From Tragulus kanchil (Eukaryota > Chordata > Mammalia > Artiodactyla > Tragulidae), in the NCBI GenBank assembly GCA_022376925.1, contig JAIOJX010000003.1, forward strand, positions 40,781,874 to 40,845,873: DNA of 64,000 bases. Reading direction: 5' to 3'. Below the pieces are notes generated by a model that was not told where the DNA came from, did no database searches, and saw nothing but the letters and a program-made list of their open reading frames with translations. The translations under genes were made by a program, and so were the position numbers. This document shows positions 33,741 through 45,538 of the stretch, piece by piece. Numbering within the stretch: the stretch's first letter is position 1; each line of letters opens with the position of its first letter.

Positions 33741-34130
33741 ACTTTGTTTCACTTTTCATTTTTCTCCCTGTGTCTTCATCTCTTCTTCATCCAGTTTTTT
33801 TCCCTCCCTATGCATTCTTGGCTTCTCTCCTTTTTACCTTGCATCTTATTCTCCCTGTGTATGATCTTTTATTTTTTTTTCTTCTTTTACTTTTCCCATT
33901 TCTCTTACGAATAACAAAAATAACTTTCAAGAGTCACTGTCTCTAATGATTTTTCAATTTCATACCCATTTTTAAAGGAGAGAACACATTCCTTGTAAAA
34001 CTGTTGAATTAAGTTGCACTTTGTAGCCAGATGTTTAACTTGCCCTCTTTGCCTGACCGTGATCAGCTGACAGGAAAAGGAGTTTTTTACTCTACTTTAA
34101 GACATGGAGATGACTCATGGATATATATCT
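33741..34130. other. No recognised feature
   Basis: Pyrimidine-rich near 33740-33900, otherwise unremarkable. No gene evidence. Confidence 0.5.
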
Positions 34131-36308
34131 TGAAAATTTTCTTTGTCACTGATAGACAATTCCGCTTGTACTAACAAGACAATGTAACCTGTACAAGCAG
34201 AATGCTCTGGTTGTAAAATGCATCGTATAGTGGCTCTCTTTAAATCTCTCTTTTCAGAGGATAAAACCTGCTGTAAACTATTTCTTTGAGAGTCCAATGA
34301 ATTTAGTTAGGCCCTTTTCAAAATTTAGGAAAGGCGTTTTCAGAGTTTCCTCGCAAACTATGGGGCTGGGCGGAGGCTGGGGACAGTTGGCCTGCAGCCC
34401 TGTTTCTGTCTCACCGTCTCAAACTGCCTGTCCCATCACAGTTTGGTTCCTCCCAAGTTACCCCCCTTTCTTTTTGTTAGAAGACCCCATAGAGTTAGCT
34501 TTATAAAGACAAGGGAAAGTGAAGGACATCCAGAAATAAACAAAAGCTTGAAGACCATATTTAAAAAATTCCCTTTGTCAGGATCCAAACAACTTGTGCC
34601 TGGCAGCCCATAATTGACCTTGAGCCTCCTTCTCTTATCCCTTAATGGCTCCTAGTAACTAAAAAAAAAAAAAATTCTGAACTCTAAAGTTATGCAGAGA
34701 ATTAGAATTTATCTGACCCTGGTGCCTGGTCTTGAACCTCTTTTAGCTTATCTGAAGAATCATTAATATTTTCTCAACTCCAAGTCTTCGCTTTCTCCTT
34801 TCTTTAAGAGGTCTCACAGTGGAAAGGGTGTAAGCAGATTTTTTTCCCCACTGGGTTGAATTTCACCCCCCTTCCCTCCCAAAGAAGGCAGACATGGCTT
34901 TTAAATATTTTTCCTCTCTTCTTTTGCATGTAGAATTCAAGCCAAAGCAAATTATGGTAATCTTGGCTTTTTGGTTGAGTAGATTTTGGATGAGTTGAAG
35001 TTTACTGTAACTTTGAAATAACATTTTTCAGTTTGACAGTATAGTCGGGTAACAATTTTCATTTTCACAGATTACTTTGCTGAGCCTGTTTGCAGACCAA
35101 AGCATGACAAATACATGAATAAGTTTCACTTCTTTTTCTGAGGAAACTCCTCATGTTAAATAGGATTCTTACACACTCAAAGGGATATGCTGCATAATTT
35201 TACACCTAGTGCCATATAAGTTGGTATTGAAAATTTTCTTTGTCACTAAGACAATCGTTAACCTGTACAAGCAGAATGCTCTGGTTGTAAAATGCATCGT
35301 ATAGTGGCTCTCTTTAAATCTCTCTTTTCAGAGGATAAAACCTGCTGTAAACTATTTCTTTGAGAGTCCAATGAATTTAGTTAGGCCCTTTTCAAAATTT
35401 AGGAAAGGCGTTTTCAGAGTTTCCTCGCAAACTATGGGGCTGGGCGGAGGCTGGGGACAGTTGGCCTGCAGCCCTGTTTCTGTCTCACCGTCTCAAACTG
35501 CCTGTCCCATCACAGTTTGGTTCCTCCCAAGTTACCCCCCTTTCTTTTTGTTAGAAGACCCCATAGAGTTAGCTTTATAAAGACAAGGGAAAGTGAAGGA
35601 CATCCAGAAATAAACAAAAGCTTGAAGACCATATTTAAAAAATTCCCTTTGTCAGGATCCAAACAACTTGTGCCTGGCAGCCCATAATTGACCTTGAGCC
35701 TCCTTCTCTTATCCCTTAATGGCTCCTAGTAACTAAAAAAAAAAAAAAAAAAATTCTGAGCTCTAAAGTTATGCAGAGCATTAGAACTTTCTCTGACCCT
35801 GGTGCCTGGTCTTGAACCTCTTTTAGCTTATCTGAAGAATCATTAATATTTTCTCAACTCCAAGTCTTCGCTTTCTCCTTTCTTTAAGAGGTCTCACAGT
35901 GGAAAGGGTGTAAGCAGATTTTTTTCCCCACTGGGTTGAATTTCACCCCCCTTCCCTCCCAAAGAAGGCAGACATGGCTTTTAAATATTTTTCCTCTCTT
36001 CTTTTGCATGTAGAATTCAAGCCAAAGCAAATTATGGTAATCTTGGCTTTTTGGTTGAGTAGATTTTGGATGAGTTGAAGTTTACTGTAACTTTGAAATA
36101 ACATTTTTCAGTTTGACAGTATAGTCGGGTAACAATTTTCATTTTCACAGATTACTTTGCTGAGCCTGTTTGCAGACCAAAGCATGACAAATACATGAAT
36201 AAGTTTCACTTCTTTTTTCTGCGTAGGAAACTCCTCATGTTAAATAGGATTCTTACACACTCAAAGGGATATGCTGCATAATTTTACACCTAGTGCCATA
36301 TAAGTTGG
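34131..36308. repeat. Tandem duplication pair 12 (period about 1.08-1.10 kb)
   Basis: Copy 1 is 34131-35224 and copy 2 is 35228-36308. The first 40 bases of copy 2 are an eroded form of copy 1, with two internal losses (compare 34150-34190 with 35247-35265). An A-run near 34660/35737 differs in length, and there are clustered substitutions just after it. Confidence 0.94.
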
Positions 36309-37222
36309 ATTTTTTATTCATCACACACCATATGCAGTGCTATTAATCTTTACTGTAAGTAGAATGACAAGTGAGCAATAAAAGCAGGCCTTAAAAACCA
36401 CCAACAAACATACAGGAAAAAAAGCCCCTAACAGATGCTTCAGAAAGAAGTGACAGTCAGTGAAATTTGGGTTACATGTATGTTGTGTAACTGATGCCTT
36501 GCTGTGTACCCTCAATATGGCTCATGGTTTTCACTTCACATCTAGTGTGGGCTCCATGCTTTTCTCCTGTTTTCTCTCTCTTTTCTTTCTTCCCCTGTAC
36601 GTCCCACACACCTTACATCCTATTACAGGCATCTTCTCTGGGTGGAAACTGCTTGACCTGTTCCTCTTCCTTTTCACTCTTCAGGCAGGTGTTGCATTTG
36701 TCTGTATCCATGGTCCCAAGCATGTCGTGTGCGACCACAGTTCCAGGGATGTCCATCTTCCCTGAACTCGGTTGAGAACAGCCTTTGAAGTGACTGGCCT
36801 CCCTCACGCTCGATCTTCTGGTCACTGGGTCTGCTGCCTTCCTTGCTCATCTGTACAACCCACTGTTATTCTCCAGGAGGTTTTGCCTATTTTGCCAGCC
36901 ACACGTTGGGCTCGTTCTTGGGTCTTCCTGCTCCACCATTTATCCTGGTTCTGGGCTTGGTGCATTATAGCCCTTGCTTCCTGGCTGCCTGTTGCCTGCA
37001 GCAGCTGTGTTTGGGGGAGTAGCTTAGTGGTGGTGTTTCTTCTGTCACCGTTGCCTATCCATACGTTCCTGTCCTAAATGGAAAACCCTCTCTGGATGTG
37101 TCTTGACTGTTTCACGTGCTGAGCCACAATGAACTCTGCTTGTGAAGGAGCGAAGACCAGCCCGAAGGCTGAAGGGCCTGCAATACGGCCATGGGGAGTA
37201 GGTTAAAGAATCTTGATTCTAC
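34131..37222. other. Pair 12 plus unrecognised single-copy DNA
   Basis: No mobile element recognised in the duplicated part. 36309-37222 is single-copy and somewhat GC-richer. Overlapping frames at 36460-36775 and 36772-37077 (plus) and 36613-36825 (minus) match no family I know, and none has convincing splice or start context. A decayed processed pseudogene cannot be excluded. Confidence 0.4.
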
Positions 37223-37990
37223 CTACAGTTTGTTTTCACACTCTGGAGATGCGCATCATCTGTGCCCATGGATAAAAGCCACTCCTACTGGGGTCAACCT
37301 TGTTGCTTCCTGTTACATCTTGTCAAGAACCAGGGAAATACAATTTACAAGTATCCTCAGGTACTTGGATGGCAAAGTAAATGCCTTGCATTGATTTGTT
37401 CTTGTGGTCCATTAACACACGCATCATGTATCTTTTTTTTCTTCTAAGAAATGCTTCGCCGCCAGGGTTTTGCTTTTTAAGGGACCAGGATGGATTTGAG
37501 AAGTAGAAGTCTCCATTTCCAACTTACTTGATGCTAAGATTGCACGGCATTTTGGGGAGAGAGTAAAAGGGGAGATTTTGACGTAAACTCCCAATGAACT
37601 TTTCTTTGCTAGTTTCTCTTGATGTGAGTTTTGTGATGCTTTTTGAAATATTTCATAATGTCATCAGTGGTTAGTTTGCTGGAGCAGGAGAGGTTTTATT
37701 CACTGTTATCCATCCTGGTAGATGCTCTTGAACAACAAAAAAATTTAACTTCTCTTTCCCTGCTCATAAGATGTTAATTATGGTAATTATTCTCCACTTT
37801 GTTCATGAGGATGTCATCATGCTTTGGAATAGATGTCATGCATAAATATAAAGTACAGTGCTATAATGAGATTTTTATTATTTTCTTTAACTTTACATAT
37901 TTGCTCACTAATTTTGAATTAGAATAGCTGTACATTGAAGATGTTTAAATTCGTGAGTCATTTTTTTTTAATAAGATCATAGGGATAGTC
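37223..37990. other. No recognised feature (duplicate 38366-39130)
   Basis: AT-rich sequence carried in pair 13. No gene or clear repeat. Confidence 0.5.
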
Positions 37991-37994
37991 CTTT

Positions 37995-38210
37995 CACTTA
38001 CTTGAAGTTTAAATTTTTTGTTTAATATTGGAGTGCAATTTATTTACAGTGTTGTGTTAGTTTCAATTATATAGCAAAGTGACTCGGTTATACATATGTA
38101 TATATCCATTTGTTGTGGTATGCTTTTCCCATATTACAGAGTACTGAGAAGAGTTTCCTGTATTCTCGTGTATCCTGTACATGAGTAGGTTCTTGTGTAT
38201 TTCTTTTGTT
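37995..38210 (-). mobile_element. Cetartiodactyl L1 3' end, minus strand (duplicate 39134-39345)
   Basis: ttggagtgcaatttatttac, gtgttgtgttagtttcaatt and tatagcaaagtgactcggtt, then gagtactgagaagagtttcc: antisense L1 3' UTR. Duplicated by pair 13. Confidence 0.8.
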
Positions 38211-38310
38211 TTTACTTTAGGAGATGGGAACGAGCAGTTCTGTCAAGGGTGGAAATTACTGTATACTGTCCAAAAAATGAAAAGCCCCGAGTTAATGGAG
38301 TGAGTAAAAT

Positions 38311-38365
38311 ATGTACCATGGCAACGCACTCCAGTATTCTGGAAGAAAGGACAGAGGAGCCTGTG
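38311..38365 (+). mobile_element. Corrupted Bov-A fragment at the pair 13 join
   Basis: Starts like the intact element after copy 2 (ccatggcaacgcactccagt) but then reads ggaagaaaggacagaggagc, having lost bases relative to 39470-39510. The degradation sits exactly at the duplication join, so it is probably a consensus error and not evolutionary decay. Confidence 0.75.
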
Positions 38366-39452
38366 CTACAGTTTGTTTTCACACTCTGGAGGCGAATCTG
38401 TGCCCATGGATAAAAGCCACTCCTACTGGGGTCAACCTTGTTGCTTCCTGTTACATCTTGTCAAGAACCAGGGAAATACAATTTACAAGTATCCTCAGGT
38501 ACTTGGATGGCAAAGTAAATGCCTTGCATTGATTTGTTCTTGTGGTCCATTAACACACGCATCATGTATCTTTTTTTTCTTCTAAGAAATGCTTCGCCGC
38601 CAGGGTTTTGCTTTTTAAGGGACCAGGATGGATTTGAGAAGTAGAAGTCTCCATTTCCAACTTACTTGATGCTAAGATTGCACGGCATTTTGGGAGAGAG
38701 TAAAAGGGGAGATTTTGACGTAAACTCCCAATGAACTTTTCTTTGCTAGTTTCTCTTGATGTGAGTTTTGTGATGCTTTTTGAAATATTTCATAATGTCA
38801 TCAGTGGTTAGTTTGCTGGAGCAGGAGAGGTTTTATTCACTGTTATCCATCCTGGTAGATGCTCTTGAACAACAAAAAAATTTAACTTCTCTTTCCCTGC
38901 TCATAAGATGTTAATTATGGTAATTATTCTCCACTTTGTTCATGAGGATGTCATCATGCTTTGGAATAGATGTCATGCATAAATATAAAGTACAGTGCTA
39001 TAATGAGATTTTTATTATTTTCTTTAACTTTACATATTTGCTCACTAATTTTGAATTAGAATAGCTGTACATTGAAGATGTTTAAATTCGTGAGTCATTT
39101 TTTTTTAATAAGATCATAGGGATAGTCCTTTCACTTACTTGAAGTTTAAATTTTTTGTTTAATATTGGAGTGCAATTTATTTACAGTGTTGTGTTAGTTT
39201 CAATTATATAGCAAAGTGACTCGGTTATACATATGTATATATCCATTTGTTGTGGTATGCTTTTCCCATATTACAGAGTACTGAGAAGAGTTTCCTGTAT
39301 TCTCGTGTATCCTGTACATGAGTAGGTTCTTGTGTATTTCTTTTGTTTTTACTTTAGGAGATGGGAACGAGCAGTTCTGTCAAGGGTGGAAATTACTGTA
39401 TACTGTCCAAAAAATGAAAAGCCCCGAGTTAATGGAGTGAGTAAAATATGTA

Positions 39453-39555
39453 CCATGGCAACGCACTCCAGTATTCTTGCCTGAAGAATCCCATGGACAG
39501 AGGAGCCTGCAGGCTGCAGTCCACGGGGTCACAGAGTCGGACATGACTGAAGTGC
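39453..39555 (+). mobile_element. Bov-A SINE monomer, plus strand
   Basis: ccatggcaacgcactccagt, attcttgcctgaagaatccc, ggacagaggagcctgcaggc and gagtcggacatgactgaagt: a Bov-A body without the tRNA head. This is the intact version of the fragment at 38311-38365. Confidence 0.88.
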
Positions 39556-39614
39556 CCGCGTGTTCAGAACAGCAAAAAATGACATGAGCAGGGAGGCAGC
39601 ACAGCCCTGAGAAT

Positions 39615-39705
39615 GGCCCCGAGCTTTGATCTTGAAGTTCTCTGTCATTAGCTGTGTGCTCCTGGGTAGGTCAGGAAGTGTTTCCTTGTTTGTACCATGA
39701 GTCAG
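39615..39705 (-). mobile_element. MIR fragment, minus strand
   Basis: gtcattagctgtgtgctcct followed by gggtaggtcaggaagtgttt resembles antisense MIR ('actagctgtgtgaccttgggcaagtcac'). Short and diverged. Confidence 0.55.
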
Positions 39706-39949
39706 CAGAGCCTGTCAATCCCAAAGCTCCCTTGTGTTTGTCCTCTTAAAACCAAGTGTCCATTTCCTTGCCCTTCCCTGCCTGCCCCTTCCATCCGAGT
39801 CAGATCTTGCACTTGGCCCCTGCACGGAACCTGACACAGACCTCAGTGAGCTGATTCTCTGTGGCATTTAAGTTGCCGATGAGAAAACACCAGCTACTGA
39901 GAGCAGGGCCCTCAACATTTTTTTTTTTTTTTTTAATATTCTGTATCAT

Positions 39950-40166
39950 GCTTCCTGGAGCCAGTGGTGAAGGAGCTGCCTGCCAAATGCAGGAGATGTA
40001 AGAGATGCAGGTTGGATCCCTGGGTCAGGAAGATCCCTGGAGGAGGAAATGTTGATCCACTCCAGTATTCTTGCCTGGAAAATCCCTTGGACAGAGGAGC
40101 CTGGTGGGCTACAGTCCATGGGTTTGCTAAGAGTCAGACATGACTGATGCGACTTCGCACACATCT
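39950..40166 (+). mobile_element. Bov-tA SINE, plus strand
   Basis: Head gccagtggtgaaggagctgc and B-box region gcaggttggatccctgggtc, then ccactccagtattcttgcct, ggacagaggagcctggtggg and the end cagacatgactgatgcgact. Old and diverged. A T-run (39917-39934) lies just to its left. Confidence 0.9.
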
Positions 40167-40429
40167 TGTGTAAACTGTTTCTGGCTAGAAAGTCTAGAAA
40201 TTTAAATGATCATTCAGAGTTCCTTGCTTTGAGTTCTCCTTGTGAATTGTCCTTGCTGTTTTGACTAGCCTGGTGGTGGTTAGCTTTCGGAGTTAGGGGT
40301 GGTAGGTGGACTTTCTGTGTTTTGGTTTGAACTCCTTTGCGTCTAAGCATTTTGATGCTTTGAATGTCTGAAATACCTGTTGAAGATAGGAGCAATTTCA
40401 GATTTAACATATCTTAATTCTGTCTTATG

Positions 40430-40645
40430 GGCTTCCGTGGTGGTTCAGCGATCTAGAGTTCTCCTACCAGTGCAGGAGACAAAGGTTTTATCCCTGGGTC
40501 AGAAAGATCCCCTGGAGAAGGGAATGGCAACCCACTCCAGTATTCTTGCCTGGGAGAGCCCATGAACAGAGGAGTCTGGCGGACTATAGTCCATGGGGTT
40601 GGGAAGCGGCAGACATGACTTAACCATTAAACAACAACAACAACA
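40430..40645 (+). mobile_element. Bov-tA SINE, plus strand (headless duplicate at 41615-41740)
   Basis: gcttccgtggtggttcagcg, gtgcaggagacaaaggtttt, tccctgggtcagaaagatcc and the Bov-A body, ending in an (ACA)n tail (about 40630-40646). The left join of pair 14 at 40523 lies inside this SINE, so the copy at 41615-41740 lacks its tRNA head. Confidence 0.9.
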
Positions 40646-40649
40646 ATTA

Positions 40650-41160
40650 TATGATGGATTGTACAGAGAAGTTTATGGGGATTGGAATTTTATATAAGAA
40701 ATTGCAACTTAAATTACTTTTATTATTTTTTTTTACTTACAACTAATAGACAAGCCTTTAAATGTTTGTAACAAAATTCTATAGTCCCTAGTCCCACAAA
40801 ATGAGTTTGTCTCCAGTTTTTCAAAGAACGAATCTTAGTTCCTTTACGCTTCATTCTGACTCTTCCTTCAGACGTGCCAAAAGATTTTCTGCTTTACCTC
40901 TACCTCATTTTCCTTTTCAGCAATCTACTCATATAATTTTAAGCAATATTTTTAACACATTTTCTCATCCAGAGAGGTTCATCCAGTGATGTAAATTTTC
41001 AGGCATTCATTTTACACGTAATGTCTGCTGTGTATGAAGCCCAGTACCCGGGTAGGGAAGCGCAGCCCTTTAGGAAGCATTGATCTGGCTTGAGGAAGCC
41101 CATGGGGGCAGCGTGTTGAAACACTCTAGCCTCTGGCTGCTTAGCCTCTTGCATCTGCCC
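40650..41160. other. No recognised feature (duplicate 41742-42252)
   Basis: No gene support. The 62-codon frame at 40801-40989 recurs by duplication only. Confidence 0.5.
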
Positions 41161-41164
41161 CATG

Positions 41165-41350
41165 GCTTACTAAACATGTGACTTTGGTCAGCCATAACCT
41201 TCTGTCTATGCTGGTTTGTCCTCTATGAAATAGGGATGTTAACACTACCTCCTAGCGTTGCTGAATGTTAAATGAATTAATACATGGAAAGCACTTAGTA
41301 CAGTGCCTGACTCATGAGAATCCTTATTGTTTATTATTATATTACTGTCA
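41165..41350 (-). mobile_element. MIR SINE relic, minus strand (duplicate 42257-42442)
   Basis: Word order catgtgactttggtcagcca, gtcctctatgaaatagggat, taacactacctcctagcgtt, taaatgaattaatacatgga and aagcacttagtacagtgcct matches antisense MIR over most of its length. Pair 14 doubles it. Confidence 0.85.
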
Positions 41351-42726
41351 TTTGTAGTAAGAGTATTGGTTCTGTTGATGGTGGTAGGTGGTATTTCTTG
41401 CCAACATGATTGTTATAGTTTCACCAAAAGTTGAGAGTTATATCAGTAAAAGAAATATATAGTATGCATAAGTTTTATTTAGAATACAGTTATTCACCAG
41501 CAATGGCAAATGAAGTTTTTTCTATAAATGTTTTATTTATAAAATGTGGTTAGATACCATTATTAACCTATTTTGATACATAGTTCATCTTGGATTATTT
41601 TAGATGTTTCAGTTAATGGCAACCCACTCCAGTATTCTTGCCTGGGAGAGCCCATGAACAGAGGAGTCTGGCGGACTATAGTCCATGGGGTTGGGAAGCG
41701 GCAGACATGACTTAACCATTAAACAACAACAACAACAATTATATGATGGATTGTACAGAGAAGTTTATGGGGATTGGAATTTTATATAAGAAATTGCAAC
41801 TTAAATTACTTTTATTATTTTTTTTTACTTACAACTAATAGACAAGCCTTTAAATGTTTGTAACAAAATTCTATAGTCCCTAGTCCCACAAAATGAGTTT
41901 GTCTCCAGTTTTTCAAAGAACGAATCTTAGTTCCTTTACGCTTCATTCTGACTCTTCCTTCAGACGTGCCAAAAGATTTTCTGCTTTACCTCTACCTCAT
42001 TTTCCTTTTCAGCAATCTACTCATATAATTTTAAGCAATATTTTTAACACATTTTCTCATCCAGAGAGGTTCATCCAGTGATGTAAATTTTCAGGCATTC
42101 ATTTTACACGTAATGTCTGCTGTGTATGAAGCCCAGTACCCGGGTAGGGAAGCGCAGCCCTTTAGGAAGCATTGATCTGGCTTGAGGAAGCCCATGGGGG
42201 CAGCGTGTTGAAACACTCTAGCCTCTGGCTGCTTAGCCTCTTGCATCTGCCCCATGGCTTACTAAACATGTGACTTTGGTCAGCCATAACCTTCTGTCTA
42301 TGCTGGTTTGTCCTCTATGAAATAGGGATGTTAACACTACCTCCTAGCGTTGCTGAATGTTAAATGAATTAATACATGGAAAGCACTTAGTACAGTGCCT
42401 GACTCATGAGAATCCTTATTGTTTATTATTATATTACTGTCATTTGTAGTAAGAGTATTGGTTCTGTTGATGGTGGTAGGTGGTATTTCTTGCCAACATG
42501 ATTGTTATAGTTTCATAAAAAGTTGAGAGTTATATCAGTAAAAGAAATATATAGTATGCATAAGTTTTATTTAGAATACAGTTATTCACCAGCAATGGCA
42601 AATGAAGTTTTTTCTATAAATGTTTTATTTATAAAATGTGGTTAGATACCATTATTAACCTATTTTGATACATAGTTCATCTTGGATTATTTTAGATGTT
42701 TCAGTTTATGATAACAAATATATCAA

Positions 42727-43200
42727 GAGCCAGCTCATTGGAAGGGACCCTGATGCTGGGGAAAATTGAAGGTAAAAGAAAAAGAGGGGGCTTCCCTGGT
42801 GGTCCAGTGGGTGAAGAATCTGCCTTGCAGTGTAAGGTGAACCAGTTTGATCCCTGGTGTAGCTGAACTCGTGTGTCTAATTACGAGCCAGTGCTCTGGT
42901 GCACATGCGCCCAGAGCTGGTGCTCTGCAATGAGAGAGTCCACTGCAATGGGAGGCCCATGCAGGCCAAAGAGTAAAGATGGTTGAAAATAAATAAATAG
43001 AAAAATAATAAAAGAGGCCAAAATTAAAAAAGAAGAAGAAGAGGGCAGCAGAGGATGAGATGGTTAAATAGCATCACATACTCAATGAATGTGAATTTGA
43101 GCAGTCTCTGGGAGATGGTGAAGGACAGGGAAGCCTGGCATGCTGCATTCTATGAGTGGCGAAGAATCAGACACGAGTTAGCGACTGAAAAATAACAAAA
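42727..43200 (+). mobile_element. BovB LINE 3' end, plus strand, interrupted by a CHR-like SINE
   Basis: Left part: agctcattggaagggaccct, gatgctggggaaaattgaag. Right part from about 43033: gggcagcagaggatgagatg, ggttaaatagcatcacatac, and the end gacacgagttagcgactgaa. Together these give a BovB 3' tail. The SINE at 42788-43032 sits between. The open frame at 43232-43507 (minus) lies outside and is not recognised. Confidence 0.88.
42788..43032 (+). mobile_element. CHR-like SINE, short-tail (older) subfamily, in BovB (S6)
   Basis: Starts ggcttccctggtggtccagt and has the same body words as the young copies (gtgtctaattacgagccag, cgcccagagctggtgctctg), but ends with aagaggccaaaattaaaaa and lacks the C-rich tail segment. 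Imperfect direct repeats (gaaaaagagg / gaagaagaggg) flank it. It shows more substitutions than S1-S5. Confidence 0.85.
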
Positions 43201-44090
43201 CAACATATAAAGATGTTATTGTAAACATAAGTCAAAAAAAGTTAAATAATAGAGTTTCCTCATACAATGGCTCTTTGCTGATTAGGCATAAGTTAATATG
43301 CATGAGATTTCTAAGTGAATGCTGGTGTGGCCATGGTGGATGGAGAGTGCAGGGAACGTGGAAGGCTCCAAAAGTTTTAGAAAGCCGGATGATTATTGGA
43401 AGAGATGATGAAGAGTGGACTAGTAGCTGAGCAGTGCAGTAGTTTAGAAGTTTTGGAGACAGAAATGAGCAGATTATCTGCAAGAGAGAGAAAGCCAGTG
43501 CCCCCAACCCCCTCAGCTGTGATCATGGGATAAGAGGACAGAGAAGAAGGGGTGACATTATCTTGAAGGGATTATGTTGATTCTTCTTGATTCTTGACTC
43601 ATGGCTGTGAGTGGTCTGATCATGTCCAAGGGACATTGCCTTTAAAATTGAGGGAACTGAAATAGGAACTTGCTTCAGGGAAAGAATTCTCCCATTTGAA
43701 TTGTGTGTGCTGTGATCCAGGCCAAGACTATATGGAGTGTGACGTTGTGTGGAGTAAGTAGCCTGTTTCCTTGGCTCTTAACCTGATTCTCAAACCTGAT
43801 AAGTGAACCCATTGTGATTTCTTTTCCATAGAGTGTCAGAAAACTTATTTTCAGTAGAAGTTGTCTTCTTAAGAGTGGGACTAGTAGAAAACCTATCAGC
43901 AACAACAACAAGAACTTTTAACCACCTTGATTCAAAACTGTAATTCTCAGGACTCCCTGCTGGGCAGCCGGTGGGCACCATGAGACTGCATGTCTGTGGC
44001 ATGGTATAGGAGACTGACCCACCTGTGTACCATGTTTAAATTTGTACAGTCTTCCAGTTTCTGGGCTTAAAAGCAACTGAGCACTTATAG
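43201..44090. other. No recognised gene
   Basis: 43428 onward is copy 1 of pair 15. Purine-rich patches; no exon or named repeat. Minus-strand frames at 43675-43911 and 43790-44002 differ in sequence between copies. Confidence 0.45.
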
Positions 44091-44094
44091 AAGG

Positions 44095-44175
44095 TTTTCT
44101 AGTTTAATTCTTAAAGTTATTCGAAGAGGTTACAGTTTCCTTTTTTATGCATAAAGAAAAATGAGGCAGAGAATA
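44095..44175 (+). mobile_element. MIR scrap, plus strand (duplicate 45173-45252)
   Basis: ttaattcttaaagttattcg then gaggttacagtttccttttt and gcataaagaaaaatgaggca resemble the MIR core (ttaatcctcacaa...gaggtaggt...gatgaggaaactgaggca). Diverged. Confidence 0.45.
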
Positions 44176-44199
44176 CAGAATGAATGTAGAAAATACATA

Positions 44200-44460
44200 T
44201 TTTTTTTTTTTTTAATTTTGGCCACATTTATTTACTTTCATCCATCTTTATTTTTTGACCTGCATGAGCCCCCATTGCAGTGTCCTCTCTCATGGCAGAG
44301 CAACCGCTCTGGGCGTATGTGCTCCAGAGCACCAGCTCACAATGGGACATACCGATCCAGCTGCTCTGCGGCACATGGGATCCTCCCGGGCTAGGGATTG
44401 AACTGGCACCTCCTGCACTGCAAGGCAGACTCTCTACCCACTGCACCACCAGGGAAGCCC
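44200..44460 (-). mobile_element. CHR-like SINE, short-tail subfamily, minus strand (S7)
   Basis: T-run then aattttggccacatttattt, the complement of the older 3' end. The body includes gcgtatgtgctccagagcac and ctgctctgcggcacatggga, and it ends ccaccagggaagcccc. Imperfect target duplication catattt/cataattt. Duplicated by pair 15. Confidence 0.88.
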
Positions 44461-45272
44461 CATAATTTGTTTTAAGGTGATATACCCAGAAATGAGCAGA
44501 TTATCTGAGCAAGTGCAGTAGTTTAGAAGTTTTGGAGACAGAAATGAGCAGATTATCTGCAGAGAGAAGCCAGTGCCCCCCACCCCCTCAGCTGTGATCA
44601 TGGGATAAGAGGACAGAGAAGAAGGGGTGACATTATCTTGAAGGGATTATGTTGATTCTTCTTGATTCTTGACTCATGGCTGTGAGTGGTCTGATCATGT
44701 CCAAGGGACATTGCCTTTAAAATTGAGGGAACTGAAATAGGAACTTGCTTCAGGGAAAGAATTCTCCCATTTGAATTGTGTGTGCTGTGATCCAGGCCAA
44801 GACTATATGGAGTGTGACGTTGTGTGGAGTAAGTAGCCTGTTTCCTTGGTATTTAACCTGATTCTCAAACCTGATAAGTGAACCCATTGTGATTTCTTTT
44901 CCATAGAGTGTCAGAAAACTTATTTTCAGTAGAAGTCGTCTTCTTAAGAGTGGGAATAGTAGAAAACCTATCAGCAACAACAAAAAAACCTTTTAACCAC
45001 ATTGATTCAAAACTGTAATTCTCAGGACTCCCTGCTGGGCAGCCGGTGGGCACCATGAGACTGCATGTCTGTGGCATGGTATAGGAGACTGACCCACCTG
45101 TGTACCATGTTTAAATTTGTACAGTCTTCCAGTTTCTGGGCTTAGAAGCAACTGAGCACTTATAGAAGGTTTTCTAGTTTAATTCTTAAAGTTATTCGAA
45201 GAGGTTACAGTTTCCTTTTTATGCATAAAGAAAAATGAGGCAGAGAATACAGAATGAATGTAGAAAATACAT

Positions 45273-45538
45273 AATTTTTTTTTTTTTTTTTAATTTTGGC
45301 CACTTTTATTTACTTTCATCCATCTTTATTTTTTGACCTGCATGAGCCCCCATTGCAGTGTCCTCTCTCATGGCAGAGCAACCGCTCTGGGCGTATGTGC
45401 TCCAGAGCACCAGCTCACAATGGGACATACCGATCCAGCTGCTCTGCGGCACATGGGATCCTCCCGGGCTAGGGATTGAACTGGCACCTCCTGCACTGCA
45501 AGGCAGACTCTCTACCCACTGCACCACCAGGGAAGCCC
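45273..45538 (-). mobile_element. CHR-like SINE, minus strand (S8, duplicate of S7)
   Basis: Same insertion as 44200-44460 with a longer T-run and cacttttattt in place of cacatttattt near the 3' end. Flanked by cataattt on both sides (45269-45276 area and 45539-45546). Confidence 0.88.

Larger units (their letters stand above)
37223..39477. repeat. Tandem duplication pair 13 (period about 1.14 kb)
   Basis: Copy 1 is 37223-38340 and copy 2 is 38366-39477. The spacer 38341-38365 is a degraded Bov-A fragment: it keeps ggacagaggagcctg but has lost bases before it compared with the intact version after copy 2 (39478-39520). Copy 2 also lacks a few bases near its start (compare 37250-37262 with 38392-38399). 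Confidence 0.95.
40523..42706. repeat. Tandem duplication pair 14 (period 1092 bp)
   Basis: Copy 1 is 40523-41614 and copy 2 is 41615-42706, directly abutting. The left break falls inside a Bov-tA SINE, so copy 2 begins with a headless SINE. One two-base difference is visible (caccaaa/cataaaa near 41423 and 42515). Confidence 0.95.

Noticed and set aside
36460..37077. Overlapping 60-101-codon frames on both strands, perhaps a gene or processed pseudogene
   Set aside because: No recognised homology, no convincing start, splice or polyadenylation context, and frames overlap on both strands. Left as unrecognised sequence.
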